Positions 36,879 to 46,279 are shown, counted from the stretch's first letter. The stretch is 64,000 bases of DNA from CAZIVP01 sp964542915 (GCA_964542915.1 CAZIVP010000015.1:1-64000); one strand, 5' to 3'. Numbers and translations: made by a program. The notes: generated by a model from the sequence alone, not told the origin.

Positions 36879-37310
36879 CTATTCGCTCAGAGTATAATAA
36901 TCCCGCAGCGCAGGCAACGACGCCAGCGCCAAAATCAATAATCCGAGCACGCCATAGATCAATTGCAAAGGCGGGTCGGTTTGATAGCCGATAATCGCTA
37001 TTTCCACGCCGATCCAAATAACGAGCGCCAGGCCGACCAGCAACGCCCCATACCACGACCAGCGGGTTTTCTTCAAGAGCGCAACCAGAACGATGAGCGG
37101 AAAGACGCCGAGCACCGTGAGCAAGATCCAACCCGGAATCGAATAGTCGCTAAACGGCGAACCCTGCAGCCACGCCAGCGGGATGCGCAGACTTTGACCC
37201 GTGGGATCCGAGATCAAACCAAAGCCGCCGGCAAGTCCGCTCAAGCCCTGAAATCCCATTAAAATCAGAAGCAGATAAACGCTAACCGGTTTTGTTTGTG
37301 TATTCATCAT
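36879..37310 (-). CDS. Four-helix membrane protein of unknown function (143 aa)
   Basis: Four hydrophobic segments are visible at about residues 10-32, 58-80, 84-106 and 114-135, with a polar loop DPTGQSLRIPLAWLQG after the first. The layout resembles small DoxX-like or DUF-type membrane proteins, but no diagnostic motif is recognised. It starts with tandem ATG codons 12 bases after AAAGAG. It lies just upstream of the SCP2-cupin gene's stop on the same strand (41 bases), so the two may form one transcript, with the cupin gene first. Confidence 0.65.
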   Translation of the reverse strand: MMNTQTKPVSVYLLLILMGFQGLSGLAGGFGLISDPTGQSLRIPLAWLQGSPFSDYSIPGWILLTVLGVFPLIVLVALLKKTRWSWYGALLVGLALVIWIGVEIAIIGYQTDPPLQLIYGVLGLLILALASLPALRDYYTLSE

Positions 37311-37351
37311 TCATTTCTCTTTCAGTTTATTTAGAATTCATTGCCGAACCG

Positions 37352-38149
37352 TCAAGCGCCTTTGCCCCACGCCACCCAGATCAGCCGCAGAGGCTCGTCC
37401 GAGTCGTTCCAGATCACATGATCTTCGCCGGGGGCCACATAATAGGCTTCGCCCTGTTTGACGCTAAGCGTGTCGCCGCCCAATTTGGCTTTTCCTTTGC
37501 CCGCAATGAACATCAAATATTGCGGAAAGGGATTGACGTCGCCGGGGTCGTTAATTTGTTGTCCCTTGTTTACCTGGTACCAGGCGCTCCGTACGCCAAG
37601 CGCACCGTGCTTGCGATAGAATATGGGAACGGCGTAAGCGCCGTGGACGATGCGGGCAGACTTTTCGTTCAGAAGGAGTTTGTCGTGGGCGTGACGGTTA
37701 AAAAAACGCTGTACAAAGAAAAAGAAGCGGTTCATGGTCGAATCGGCGTAATCGATATGCCCGGAAAACGAGACCATCAGCGGCGTTCGCTCTTTAATGT
37801 TTTCTCGACCGAGGGCCGTAAACGCGCTCACTTTACCCGAATAAATCTTATTAAAATACGCTAACGTGGATTGAAAAGTGAAGGCGGCGTTGCTGTCCAA
37901 ACCGGCGCTTACGCGATAACGGTTATCGGGCAGAATGGTCACGCAATAAGGCTTCGAACCGTCTTGCAAAACGAAATTGATTTTTTCGCGGTAATCCGCA
38001 TCAATCTTGCTTGTATAAGACCGGGACAGACTATCCAAAAGGGCTGCTAGTTTCAAGTTTCCTTTGCCATCGTGTTTCTTATCCGCACTGCAGGCAAGAA
38101 GGAATAAAACAATACTGATAATTAAACATTTATACATACTGTCGCTCAT
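37352..38149 (-). CDS. Lipoprotein with SCP2-like and cupin domains
   Basis: 265 residues. The N-terminus has a lipobox FLLACSAD. Residues about 45-125 read as an SCP2-like lipid-binding fold (KINFVLQDGSKPYCV ... AGLDSNAAFTF ... YFNKIYSGKVSAF). Residues about 185-262 form a cupin, with LMFIAGKGKAKL, GEAYYVAPGEDHVIWND and a closing strand RLIWVAWG. The pairing of a sterol-carrier-type pocket and a cupin in one lipoprotein is unusual to me. The cupin may be a sensor or a metal-independent binding barrel, since only one clear His (GEDHV) is seen. Start could be the ATG at 38149 or at 38137. Cellular role unknown. Confidence 0.7.
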   Translation of the reverse strand: MSDSMYKCLIISIVLFLLACSADKKHDGKGNLKLAALLDSLSRSYTSKIDADYREKINFVLQDGSKPYCVTILPDNRYRVSAGLDSNAAFTFQSTLAYFNKIYSGKVSAFTALGRENIKERTPLMVSFSGHIDYADSTMNRFFFFVQRFFNRHAHDKLLLNEKSARIVHGAYAVPIFYRKHGALGVRSAWYQVNKGQQINDPGDVNPFPQYLMFIAGKGKAKLGGDTLSVKQGEAYYVAPGEDHVIWNDSDEPLRLIWVAWGKGA

Positions 38150-38306
38150 TCCATAACGGTTCGTATCGTATGTCTGAATTATAAGGTAACCTTTTTTGCC
38201 CCCACGAGAAAAATGAACGGATTAGCAACTTCAGCTTATGGCTCTTGTGCACCCACATCGGCCACCCCTGTGGACGATTTGCGCCTGATTTTAAAGGGAA
38301 ATCAGA

Positions 38307-38349
38307 AAAACCGGAATGAATCCGGAGTTGCACCGTCCATTCCGGTTTT
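38307..38349 (-). terminator. Terminator after the M16 gene pair
   Basis: AAAACCGGAATG (38307-38318) pairs with CATTCCGGTTTT (38338-38349), a 12-bp stem with a 19-base loop. Read on the minus strand, it ends in GGTTTTT, 14 bases past the stop codon of the second protease subunit. Confidence 0.85.
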
Positions 38350-38362
38350 AAGACGCTCGCTT

Positions 38363-39748
38363 TTACAGCACCACCTTGCCGTACGGTTTAACCTGCTCTT
38401 TTATCTTATCCGTATCGCCGACAATAACGATCGTCATATTTTTGTCCCTTAGATAGGTGCGTGCCATTTCTCGGACTTTCCCGGGCGTTAAGGCGTGCAC
38501 GTTTTGGACATATTGGTTCAGGTAACGATCGTCCAGCTCGTGCAGGTTCAAAAATTGTAATTGATTTATGATGCCGCCGCGGGATGAATTTTGCAGAACG
38601 AATGTCCCCGCCACATAATTCTGAATGCCTTTCAGTTCTTGTTCCGAGGGTGGCTCTTCCTGCAGCCGATCGATTTCGTAGAAAATCTCTTTGAGCGCAG
38701 CGCCTGTGACGTCAGTGGTAACATCGGCCATCTGCACCCAGTGCGCATCGCGATAGCGTGCGGATACACGGCTTCGGGGCGAATAGGTATAGCCCTTATC
38801 TTCGCGGATATTACTGGTAATACGCGAGGCAAAGCTGCCGCCCAGCAGGGCATTGGTTACCTGCAACGCGAGATAATCCTCGTGGGACGGATCGATAACC
38901 GGTAAGCCAAGATAGATGGTGGATTGTGGCGCGTCGGGTCGGTCGATGATATGAACCGCACGCTCCGTAACCGGATTGGGTATATTCAGCAGAGTAATGG
39001 GGCCCTTCTGCCAGTTGGCGAATGCGCCCCGGATGGCGGCTTCCATCATATCGGAATCGAAAACGCCCGCCACATACACCTGGGTACGCTGCGCGCCGAA
39101 ATTTTGCTCATAGAAGTTGCGTACATCTTCAATTGTGTAGCCATTAATCATTGCTTCGGTCGGGAATATCCGGCCATAAGGATGATCGGGGTAGAGCAAG
39201 GCTCTGAATTTTTCGCGGGCCAGCGATTGCGGCTGGGATTTGGCGATATTCAGTTGCCGGATACGATCGTTTTTTAATCGTTCCAGCTCAGCTTCCGGAA
39301 ACGAGGGACTTTGCACCACATCGGCCAGCAAGCCAACCAGTTGCGGCCCGTATTCGGCAAGCACATCGGCGCTAATGGTGGTCTGATCCATGCCCACCGC
39401 CACATTGAGTTCGCCGCCCATACCGGCCATTTTTTTCGCCAATGCTTCCGACGTAAGCGATTCCGTGCCCTCTTTTAAATACTCGCCGGTAAGATCCGCC
39501 AGCCAAACCTGATTTTCCGATTCATTGAGATTACCGGCGCGAATGACAACCTCCACGGTTACTTTGGGAAGCTTCCCGTAGGGTACCATGGTGGCGTCTA
39601 ACCCGTTTTGTAAAGAGAACACTGTTTTTTCAGGTAGATTGAACGGTTTGGGTTTGCCCCCTTCGGGCGGTTCTTCCTGCTGCGCCGTCGCAAGCGAAAC
39701 GAATGCGAATAAGAGAACCGATACCATTACATTTATACAGAATTTCAT
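38363..39748 (-). CDS. M16 family peptidase homolog, inactive partner subunit
   Basis: 461 residues from the ATG at 39748, which is preceded by AGGAGG; an earlier in-frame start adds five residues. A signal peptide ends near residue 23 (LATAQ). The fold is M16B, but where the zinc motif HxxEH should be, the sequence reads VWLADLTGEYLKEG, so the metal ligands are missing. The C-terminal half has the R/Y substrate-holding segment (ASRITSNIREDKGYTYSPRS). In characterised M16B pairs such a subunit supports the catalytic one. The active partner is encoded immediately upstream in the same operon. Confidence 0.88.
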   Translation of the reverse strand: MKFCINVMVSVLLFAFVSLATAQQEEPPEGGKPKPFNLPEKTVFSLQNGLDATMVPYGKLPKVTVEVVIRAGNLNESENQVWLADLTGEYLKEGTESLTSEALAKKMAGMGGELNVAVGMDQTTISADVLAEYGPQLVGLLADVVQSPSFPEAELERLKNDRIRQLNIAKSQPQSLAREKFRALLYPDHPYGRIFPTEAMINGYTIEDVRNFYEQNFGAQRTQVYVAGVFDSDMMEAAIRGAFANWQKGPITLLNIPNPVTERAVHIIDRPDAPQSTIYLGLPVIDPSHEDYLALQVTNALLGGSFASRITSNIREDKGYTYSPRSRVSARYRDAHWVQMADVTTDVTGAALKEIFYEIDRLQEEPPSEQELKGIQNYVAGTFVLQNSSRGGIINQLQFLNLHELDDRYLNQYVQNVHALTPGKVREMARTYLRDKNMTIVIVGDTDKIKEQVKPYGKVVL

Positions 39749-39887
39749 ACGACCTCCTGCCATTTAGGATCGTTTTAATACATTTCTCAGACAATTACGG
39801 AAAAAACCTTCACGCATGATTACGATGTTCAGGACCCGCTTTTGTCGTTTGGTTTCATAACACGGACAATGCCCTTGACCAAGCGAT

Positions 39888-41267
39888 TCAGGACGCCGGT
39901 TGTTTTGCAGCGGGTTCAACCACCAGAACCGTCTGATTGCCTTTCCGCAGATACTCCCGCGCGGTCTTCTGAATGAGTTCCGGCGACACCTCTCTGAAAC
40001 GGTCTTCGATACTGTTGATTCTGGAAGGGTCGTCGTCGAAGAGGGCAAAACTGGCTAATAAATCGGCGCGGCCAAAGCCGTAAAAGCCGCCGAGCGATTC
40101 GTACAAGCCCGAACGCATCTTTACCAGGGCGCGCTCTAACGTCTCCCGGTCGATGAGTTGATTTTGAAGTTGTTGTATTTGCGATTCAACCGCCGCCATA
40201 ATGGAATCGGAAGCGGTAGCCGAATCATAATACAAATAACCCGACCACAACATGGGACCGTTGTAATTGAACATATTGCCCAGCAAATTGATGCCGCCGC
40301 TCACCGATCCCGTATAACCTTTTTCCTGTACCAGCTTCCGGTAAAGCCAGCTATCGTCGCCCTGCAGAAGCAATTGGTCGATCAATCCCATCGCATAATA
40401 CGCCGGCGTGTTGCGCTCCGGCATATGGTAAGAAAACGCCAGGGCGGGACGTTTCGCCAGTTTATCTTCTTTGGTGAAAAATTTGGTTTCTTCCTGTCGT
40501 GGTTCGCTGATATCCGGGCGCTCCGGTATTTCGGAAGAAGGAATATCGCCGAAATGTTTACGAACCAACTGCAGTGCTTCTTCGCTTTCAAAATCGCCGA
40601 CAACCACGACGGCAGCATTATTGGGCGCATAATAGGTGTCGAAGAATTTTTGAACATCTTCCAGATTGGCGGCTTTCAAATCGGATAAATCGCCGTAAAA
40701 GTTATGGGCGTTATACCAGTTCTCATTGGCGTATTGCGGTAAATCCAGCCAGGGAAATCCGCCGTACGGCCGGTTCAACACGTTAACTTTCACCTCGTTG
40801 ATCACAACATCCTGTTGATTTTTCAGATTTTCTTCCGTGATAGCCAAACTACGCATCCGGTCGGCCTCGGCCCACAACGCCGTTTCCAATTTATGGGCGG
40901 GCAAAATTTCAAAGTAATTGGTGAAATCAAAACGGGTGGAGCCGTTCAACACACCGCCGTTGCGTTGCACCAGTCGGATAAATTCCATTTTACCCAGATT
41001 TTCGGAGCCCTGAAACATCATGTGTTCGAACAAATGGGCAAAACCGGTACGGTCTTTCGGTTCGATGCGGAAACCGATATTGTAATAGACGGCAACGGTG
41101 ACAGTGGGCGCCGTGTGATCTTCGGATAATACCACTTTCAGGCCGTTATCCAGTTTGTGGTATTGCACCGGTACGCTGAATTTTGTCTTATCCTGCTGCG
41201 CGCCGCATGACAAAAAAAGAACTGAAGCAAAAATCGCCGTTAAGGCGGTCATCCACAGACTTCTCAT
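39888..41267 (-). CDS. M16 family zinc protease, catalytic subunit (lipoprotein)
   Basis: 459 residues with lipobox LFLSCGAQ, so probably lipid-anchored in the periplasm. The inverted zinc motif is His78-Leu-Phe-Glu81-His82 (FAHLFEHMMFQG), with the downstream Glu ligand in the segment ENLKNQQDVVINEV. The C-terminal half carries YRKLVQEKGYTGSVSGG, the substrate-binding R/Y element. It degrades peptides as a clam-shaped dimer with the inactive homolog encoded 139 bases downstream. GGGAGGTT precedes the ATG. Regulation is not evident; the divergent gap of 270 bases to the MATE gene should hold the promoter. Confidence 0.93.
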   Translation of the reverse strand: MRSLWMTALTAIFASVLFLSCGAQQDKTKFSVPVQYHKLDNGLKVVLSEDHTAPTVTVAVYYNIGFRIEPKDRTGFAHLFEHMMFQGSENLGKMEFIRLVQRNGGVLNGSTRFDFTNYFEILPAHKLETALWAEADRMRSLAITEENLKNQQDVVINEVKVNVLNRPYGGFPWLDLPQYANENWYNAHNFYGDLSDLKAANLEDVQKFFDTYYAPNNAAVVVVGDFESEEALQLVRKHFGDIPSSEIPERPDISEPRQEETKFFTKEDKLAKRPALAFSYHMPERNTPAYYAMGLIDQLLLQGDDSWLYRKLVQEKGYTGSVSGGINLLGNMFNYNGPMLWSGYLYYDSATASDSIMAAVESQIQQLQNQLIDRETLERALVKMRSGLYESLGGFYGFGRADLLASFALFDDDPSRINSIEDRFREVSPELIQKTAREYLRKGNQTVLVVEPAAKQPAS

Positions 41268-41537
41268 AGAACCTCCCTCGAATAAGGTTTTTTAAACTTA
41301 AACGGACTGTTCAGGTAATGGACAGATTCTGAGGTCGGGGGCATATCATCGGCCCCGCCTTGGTTTGATCGGACGTTGGCCCATATTTTTCATTGAAGCC
41401 ATTTACGCATCGTCATATTAATGGTTGTACCCATTATAAAAACAAGGTGAAATATACATGAAACAGAAAATCATTGCAATCATCCCTGTAAAAGCTTCAT
41501 GTTGCATCCATACAGAATTTTTTTATAAGCTACGCCC

Positions 41538-42851
41538 ATGCAGACAAAAGGCTTAAACCGGCAGATCTTTCGCTTAGCGATTCCGAACATCATCAGTAAT
41601 TTATCCGTGCCGTTGCTTTCATCTGTAGATACCGCCCTTGTGGGCCGCCTTTCGGAGCCGTACTACATCGGCGCGGTGGCCGTCGGCGCCATAATTTTCA
41701 ATTTTCTCTATTGGGGCTTCGGATTCTTACGGATGGGCACCACCGGTCTTACCGCACAGGCATATGGGGCAGGAGATCAGAGCGCAATAATGCACGTGTT
41801 GGGGCGGGCGCTTTTTGTGGCCGTTATCGGCGGATTGCTTCTCATCATACTTCAATGGCCGATCGCCAAACTGAGCTTCTTTTTGGTGGAAGGGTCAAGC
41901 GAAGTGGAACGGCACGCCCGTTCCTATTTCAATATACGCATCTTTGCTGCGCCGGCGACCCTATCGCTTTATGCTCTTCAGGGATGGTTTCTGGGTATGC
42001 AGAACGCCCGCTATCCCATGATTTTGACGATCACCACCAATTTTTTGAACATCGCCTTTACTGCGTTTTTTATTTTATCAATGGGCATGAAAGCTGACGG
42101 TGTGGCGCTGGGAACCTTATGTGCGCAATACACGGGGATTGTTATCGCTGTCTTTTTGTTCCTGAAAAGGTACCGTTCCTGTTTACAGTATCTGCAAATG
42201 CGGCTACTGCTGGCAACCGTGGCTTTAAAAGCGTTTTTTCTGCTGAACGGCGATATCTTTATTCGCACTCTGTTATTGATTTTTGCCTTCGCCTTTTTTA
42301 CTGCAAAATCGGCGGCCTTCGGGGATCGGATTCTGGCGGCCAACAGCATCCTGATGCAGCTGTGGATGGTATTCTCTTACGGTATCGACGGATTTGCATT
42401 CGCAGCGGAGAGCCTTGTCGGTAAAGTGATCGGACAGAAAAACCGGCAATTGTTGCATGCTACCATCCGGCGTATCTTTTTTTGGGGCGTGTTGCTGGGC
42501 GGCGTTTTTTCGATCACGTACTTTAGCTTCGACCGCTTTATTCTGTCGTTATATACCGACCAGACCGCCGTGATCAATCTGGCGCTCGCCTTTATGGGAT
42601 GGACCGTTGCCGCACCGCTTATCAATAGTTTCTGCTATATCTGGGACGGTATTTACATCGGCGCCACAGCATCGCGCGCCATGCGCGATTCCATGATTGT
42701 CGCCACGCTTCTATTTTTCTTACCGGTATATTATTGGGCCCACGGGCAATGGGGTAATCACGGCATCTGGCTGGCCATGGTTTTGTTTATGGCGGTGCGC
42801 GGAATTTCTTTGACCCTGATGGCTAAAAAACATATTTTCAAGCGGATTTGA
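41538..42851 (+). CDS. MATE family multidrug/DinF-like exporter
   Basis: 437 residues with twelve membrane helices in two halves. The N-terminal LAIPNIISNLSVPLLSSVDTALVGRL and the GFLRMGTTGLTAQAYGAGD segment are typical of the DinF branch of MATE transporters. The second half has GIDGFAFAAESLVGKVIGQK, the matching cation-binding region. It exports organic cations or a similar substrate in exchange for Na+ or H+ across the inner membrane. The start ATG has no strong Shine-Dalgarno site. It is divergent from the M16 pair and followed by the PAP2 gene 90 bases later. Confidence 0.9.
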   Translation: MQTKGLNRQIFRLAIPNIISNLSVPLLSSVDTALVGRLSEPYYIGAVAVGAIIFNFLYWGFGFLRMGTTGLTAQAYGAGDQSAIMHVLGRALFVAVIGGLLLIILQWPIAKLSFFLVEGSSEVERHARSYFNIRIFAAPATLSLYALQGWFLGMQNARYPMILTITTNFLNIAFTAFFILSMGMKADGVALGTLCAQYTGIVIAVFLFLKRYRSCLQYLQMRLLLATVALKAFFLLNGDIFIRTLLLIFAFAFFTAKSAAFGDRILAANSILMQLWMVFSYGIDGFAFAAESLVGKVIGQKNRQLLHATIRRIFFWGVLLGGVFSITYFSFDRFILSLYTDQTAVINLALAFMGWTVAAPLINSFCYIWDGIYIGATASRAMRDSMIVATLLFFLPVYYWAHGQWGNHGIWLAMVLFMAVRGISLTLMAKKHIFKRI

Positions 42852-42941
42852 ATGAAGCCAATTTGACTCACATACGTAATGAACATCGGTTTCATCCGAA
42901 CGGGACAACATGTAAACTAATTAAGGAGACTGTGGTCAAAA

Positions 42942-43763
42942 TTGTTGAATAGCATCTCATATCCCAAAACATTCCGCCCGTTGCGATGGTTAGCCCTTGT
43001 CCTGACATTAGCGTGCATCAATCCGGTGATGGCTTCTGATTCGGTATCCGACGACTGGCAGGCGTCGCTTAACGTAAGTGAAGACTTGTTCCGTACGCTG
43101 ATCCGGCCCAACAAGCACCAGACCAACGTCCTGCTCTCGGCCACGGGCGTCGCGGCCGCGGCCTTTTTTGTGGATCCCATGGTGCGGGATTATATGGAGA
43201 CCCACCGCGACCAGGAAAAGGGATTGTTATATCGAGTGGATGATTATTACGGCGACCGTTATATCATGATAGGGGGAACCCTTGGCCTTTATGGATTAGG
43301 TTTGATAAGCGGAAACGCCTGGCTGCGGGAAACCGGATTACACGCCGTGCAGGCCTTACTTTTATCCGGGGTGGTTACCGCTGTTACAAAAGATGTGGCC
43401 GGTCGGGCACGTCCATACACGGGAAAGGGTTCGTTCTTTTTCCGTCCGTTGGCGTTTAAAGAAAAAAATCGCTCCTTCTTCTCCGGGCACACATCCACTA
43501 CCTTTGCGGTATCCACCGTGCTGGCTCACGCTACAGAGCACCCCGCCTGGAAAACCCTTTTCTATTCCGCGGCGACTCTGGTTGGCCTGGCGCGCATGTA
43601 CAACGATCAGCACTGGTTTTCGGATACGGTGGCAGGCGCCCTGGTGGGTTACGGCGTCGGCCGCTTCGTCAGCCGCTATTCCGGTACCAAAGCAACGACC
43701 GCGCCCCTTCCCGGAAATACCGGTTCCGTCTCTTATTTTACCATTTCCATTCCATTACGTTAA
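42942..43763 (+). CDS. PAP2-type phosphatase (membrane or periplasmic)
   Basis: 273 residues, starting at TTG 42942 with AAGGAG 13 bases upstream. A signal peptide or N-terminal anchor (ALVLTLACINPVMAS) precedes the PAP2 domain. The three motifs are KDVAGRARP, FFSGHTST and ARMYNDQHWFSD, giving the His nucleophile pair and phosphate-binding Arg/Lys. Family members dephosphorylate phosphatidic acid, undecaprenyl pyrophosphate or related lipids at the periplasmic face. Additional hydrophobic segments suggest membrane association. An undecaprenyl-PP phosphatase role in envelope synthesis is possible but not shown. Confidence 0.88.
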   Translation: MLNSISYPKTFRPLRWLALVLTLACINPVMASDSVSDDWQASLNVSEDLFRTLIRPNKHQTNVLLSATGVAAAAFFVDPMVRDYMETHRDQEKGLLYRVDDYYGDRYIMIGGTLGLYGLGLISGNAWLRETGLHAVQALLLSGVVTAVTKDVAGRARPYTGKGSFFFRPLAFKEKNRSFFSGHTSTTFAVSTVLAHATEHPAWKTLFYSAATLVGLARMYNDQHWFSDTVAGALVGYGVGRFVSRYSGTKATTAPLPGNTGSVSYFTISIPLR

Positions 43764-44068
43764 AGAAATCATTCAGTAACATCCCAAAGCCTTATCCGGT
43801 TTTATTATCCCAGGGTCTTTTATTGTCCGTTTATGGTCCGCATGAGTTGCGCCTTCGAAGGCAAAGTCCCGTTATGGCGGGAGGGATCCAACGTTGGGTC
43901 TTTATCTAAAGCATGTTCTTTCAGAAAAAGTTTTGACCGCGGATTCCCGCTTTCCGCCGGTTGGCGGACAAATAGCGGGAATGACTTTTCTTAATGGTAA
44001 TGTTTTTTGCTTTAGCTTCCGTACCTCATTTCTTCTTACTCTTTACCAATATCTGTTTTCTGCCGCCT
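43764..44068. other. Convergent intergenic gap with a REP-like palindrome
   Basis: No gene is seen; the open frame through 43894-44124 runs across the palindrome and lacks a ribosome binding site. The palindrome at 43943-43985 is the only feature. Confidence 0.5.
43943..43985. repeat. REP-like nested palindrome
   Basis: The outer arms ATTCCCGCT and AGCGGGAAT enclose the inner pair CCGCC/GGCGG. The core TTTCCGCCGGTTGGCGGACAA is the reverse complement of 26963-26983 apart from one base, and a shorter echo (GGCGGACAAGAGCCCGCC) occurs at 8881-8898. Confidence 0.65.
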
Positions 44069-45049
44069 TCATCCCCGCTGTTCCGCCAGATAACGGTCGT
44101 TCATCGCTTCAATCTCGTGAATGATGCGTGCAATTTCCTCGTGCGACTTCCCGTTGGTCCAATCCTCCATCAAATAGCGTTCGGGGTGCTCCACTGCCAA
44201 CTGCACGATATTGGAAAGCGGAATCATATAGTAACGGTAAAGCTGATCGATCTTGGCGCACTGTACATCGAAATTGATGGTTGATTCGTGTTGCCGATTG
44301 GTTTCGGCGATAAAATCTTTTTCCAGCCGTCCGCCCTGACGGATCACCTGAATGGCCATGTGTAAATTCCCGATCCAGCTGCCCACACGCTCGAAATTAA
44401 GCAGGCGGTTAGCCGCCCGGCTGGTGATGCTTAAACCCGACTGAAAATCCGGTTTGCTCTCCAGAATCTTCAGGTCGGACAACATGTAAATGTACATATT
44501 TTCCAGATCTTCCATGGCGCGGCGGTTGATAGGGTATTTATGGATATCCAGACTACGCTGGCGTCTGCGTGGATAGGTGATCACCGCTTCATCGGGCCCG
44601 GCCACGGATGTATGGAAGTCGTATACCCGACGTATCTGTTCATAGCTCAATTGGAAATCGGAATCGCTCACCGCCAGATGCTTCGCCTTTAACAGATTGG
44701 CAATTTGTACCAGCAATTCCAGTGGATAGGTCAGGCCGAGCGGTTGTTCATTATAATGGATGATTTGCGGCCGATCCTCATGGTAGAGGCTTTTTTTGTA
44801 AACTTCGGCCACACGTCGGGCCGATTCTTCCCACGGCGCGAAATCATAAAACGCAACCGACTTGTTCAAACCCTCATCCTCAAAAAAGGCGCGCGGATTG
44901 TCTCCGCACAGGGCGACGATCGTTAAAAACCCCTCCTGCGGCGAAAAATGTTTTATTTGCCCCGCAATAATATTTTTTAAATCTTCATAGGACTTGTCCG
45001 AATGTAAGTACTGGCGAAAACCAAGAATATTAAGTGAACGATTAACCAT
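44069..45049 (-). CDS. Unrecognised 326-aa protein, possible GT-A-like domain
   Basis: I do not recognise a family. It has no signal peptide or membrane segment. The N-terminal third alternates beta and alpha (GFLTIVALCGD, HLAVSDSDFQL), and SDSDFQ resembles the metal-binding DxD of GT-A nucleotide-sugar transferases, which is only a hint. The C-terminal half is helical and rich in His/Arg/Gln (NLHMAIQVIRQGGRLEKDFI). A run PRRRQRSLDIHKYP lies mid-protein. The ATG has AAGGGATTGG upstream. Its head-to-head neighbour is the GNAT/WbqC surface-carbohydrate operon, which makes a role in glycan synthesis or turnover possible. Confidence 0.6.
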   Translation of the reverse strand: MVNRSLNILGFRQYLHSDKSYEDLKNIIAGQIKHFSPQEGFLTIVALCGDNPRAFFEDEGLNKSVAFYDFAPWEESARRVAEVYKKSLYHEDRPQIIHYNEQPLGLTYPLELLVQIANLLKAKHLAVSDSDFQLSYEQIRRVYDFHTSVAGPDEAVITYPRRRQRSLDIHKYPINRRAMEDLENMYIYMLSDLKILESKPDFQSGLSITSRAANRLLNFERVGSWIGNLHMAIQVIRQGGRLEKDFIAETNRQHESTINFDVQCAKIDQLYRYYMIPLSNIVQLAVEHPERYLMEDWTNGKSHEEIARIIHEIEAMNDRYLAEQRG

Positions 45050-45142
45050 GGATCCAATCCCTTCATAATAAGTTACGGCAATAATATGTATCGATCACAT
45101 GTTTCAAAACTAAAGACGGAGTATGAATAAAGGAATAAATGG

Positions 45143-46279
45143 ATGCAAGTCAAATTTATAGATGCAACCGAATCGTTCGCAAAACTTGAACACGATTGGA
45201 ACCGCCTTTTCGAAGAAGTTAACTGCGAAAGCCCCTTTCTCTCCTGGGAATGGATGTATGAATGGTGGCGCCATTACCATCCTAAATTATGCGAGGCCCG
45301 TTTAGCCCTCTTCACGGTTCGAAACAGCAAAGGTAAACTGGAGGCCGTCCTCCCATTATTCAGCCATTTAAAGAGGATGCTTCCGGGGATCAAAACCCGT
45401 CATTTACAATTTCTGGGCACCGAATTCGAGAGCAGCGACTATCTGGATTTGCTTTGCAAAGATTCCGACGCCGAACATTTGGTACATACAATCTTCGAAT
45501 CGGAATCCTTTAAGCGGCTGGTCCGCAGCGGTATTGACAGTATCACATTCTCCAACGTATTACCAAGTGCGTCCATTTACCAAAATGCGGCTCCTCTCGC
45601 CAACGAATTGCTTACAAAGGCCAGTTTCAAACGCACATCGGTCTGTCCATATCTGACTCTCCCCCCGGACGAAAAAATATTGTTGAGCGCCCTTTCAAAA
45701 AATTTTAAAAGCAACATTAAACGCGCCCGGAACAAATTGAACCGTGCGCAATCAATCCGAATCGAGCGTATTCAATCGAATAATCGAATGGATCCTTACA
45801 TCGAGTATCTATTTGAATTGCACGATCAACGCTTTATTGATAAAAATCAGGATACTAAGTTTAATTATGAACGTCGGGGCGCCTTTCACAAGGTCATTGC
45901 CAATATTTTTAGCCATAAGGGCTGGCTCAATTTTTATGTGATTTATGATGCTGAAAAACCGATCGGCGCCCTCTATTGTTATCGGCTACACAATCACATG
46001 ATGTATGTTCAAAGCGGCTTTGATCCTTCCTACCATAAGTGGTCTCTGGGCAATCAAATTCTTTTCAGAGCGATTACCGATAGTATATCTGAAGGTTTGA
46101 AAATATTTGACTTTATGCGCGGCGGAGAGGCATACAAATACAAATGGACATCCGAAGTACAGTATCTTTACCGGATTTCGCTGCCCCTTTCGAATCGCAG
46201 CAAATGGAACCATCGCGCGCAATCCTTTATAGACGGATCGAAATCCGCTATTAAAACGCTTATCCGGAAACAAACATAA
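45143..46279 (+). CDS. FemAB/GNAT-like (CelD-type) acyltransferase
   Basis: 378 residues, cytosolic. The N-terminal part (LSWEWMYEWWRHY ... VLPLFSH) and the C-terminal GNAT-like half (FYVIYDAEKPIGALYCYRLHN, then FDPSYHKWSLGNQI and FDFMRGGEAYKYKW) match the Acetyltransf_6 family found with polysaccharide and exosortase-linked gene clusters. It likely transfers an acyl or aminoacyl group to a sugar or glycolipid. AAAGGA precedes the ATG. Its stop TAA overlaps the ATG of the WbqC gene by one base, so the two are translationally coupled. Confidence 0.85.
   Translation: MQVKFIDATESFAKLEHDWNRLFEEVNCESPFLSWEWMYEWWRHYHPKLCEARLALFTVRNSKGKLEAVLPLFSHLKRMLPGIKTRHLQFLGTEFESSDYLDLLCKDSDAEHLVHTIFESESFKRLVRSGIDSITFSNVLPSASIYQNAAPLANELLTKASFKRTSVCPYLTLPPDEKILLSALSKNFKSNIKRARNKLNRAQSIRIERIQSNNRMDPYIEYLFELHDQRFIDKNQDTKFNYERRGAFHKVIANIFSHKGWLNFYVIYDAEKPIGALYCYRLHNHMMYVQSGFDPSYHKWSLGNQILFRAITDSISEGLKIFDFMRGGEAYKYKWTSEVQYLYRISLPLSNRSKWNHRAQSFIDGSKSAIKTLIRKQT

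Noticed and set aside
41300..41400. GC-rich inverted repeat near 41338-41360 as a riboswitch or operator
   Set aside because: Only a short imperfect stem; nothing else supports regulation.
43894..44124. 76-codon frame
   Set aside because: It crosses the REP-like palindrome and the end of the neighbouring gene; chance frame.
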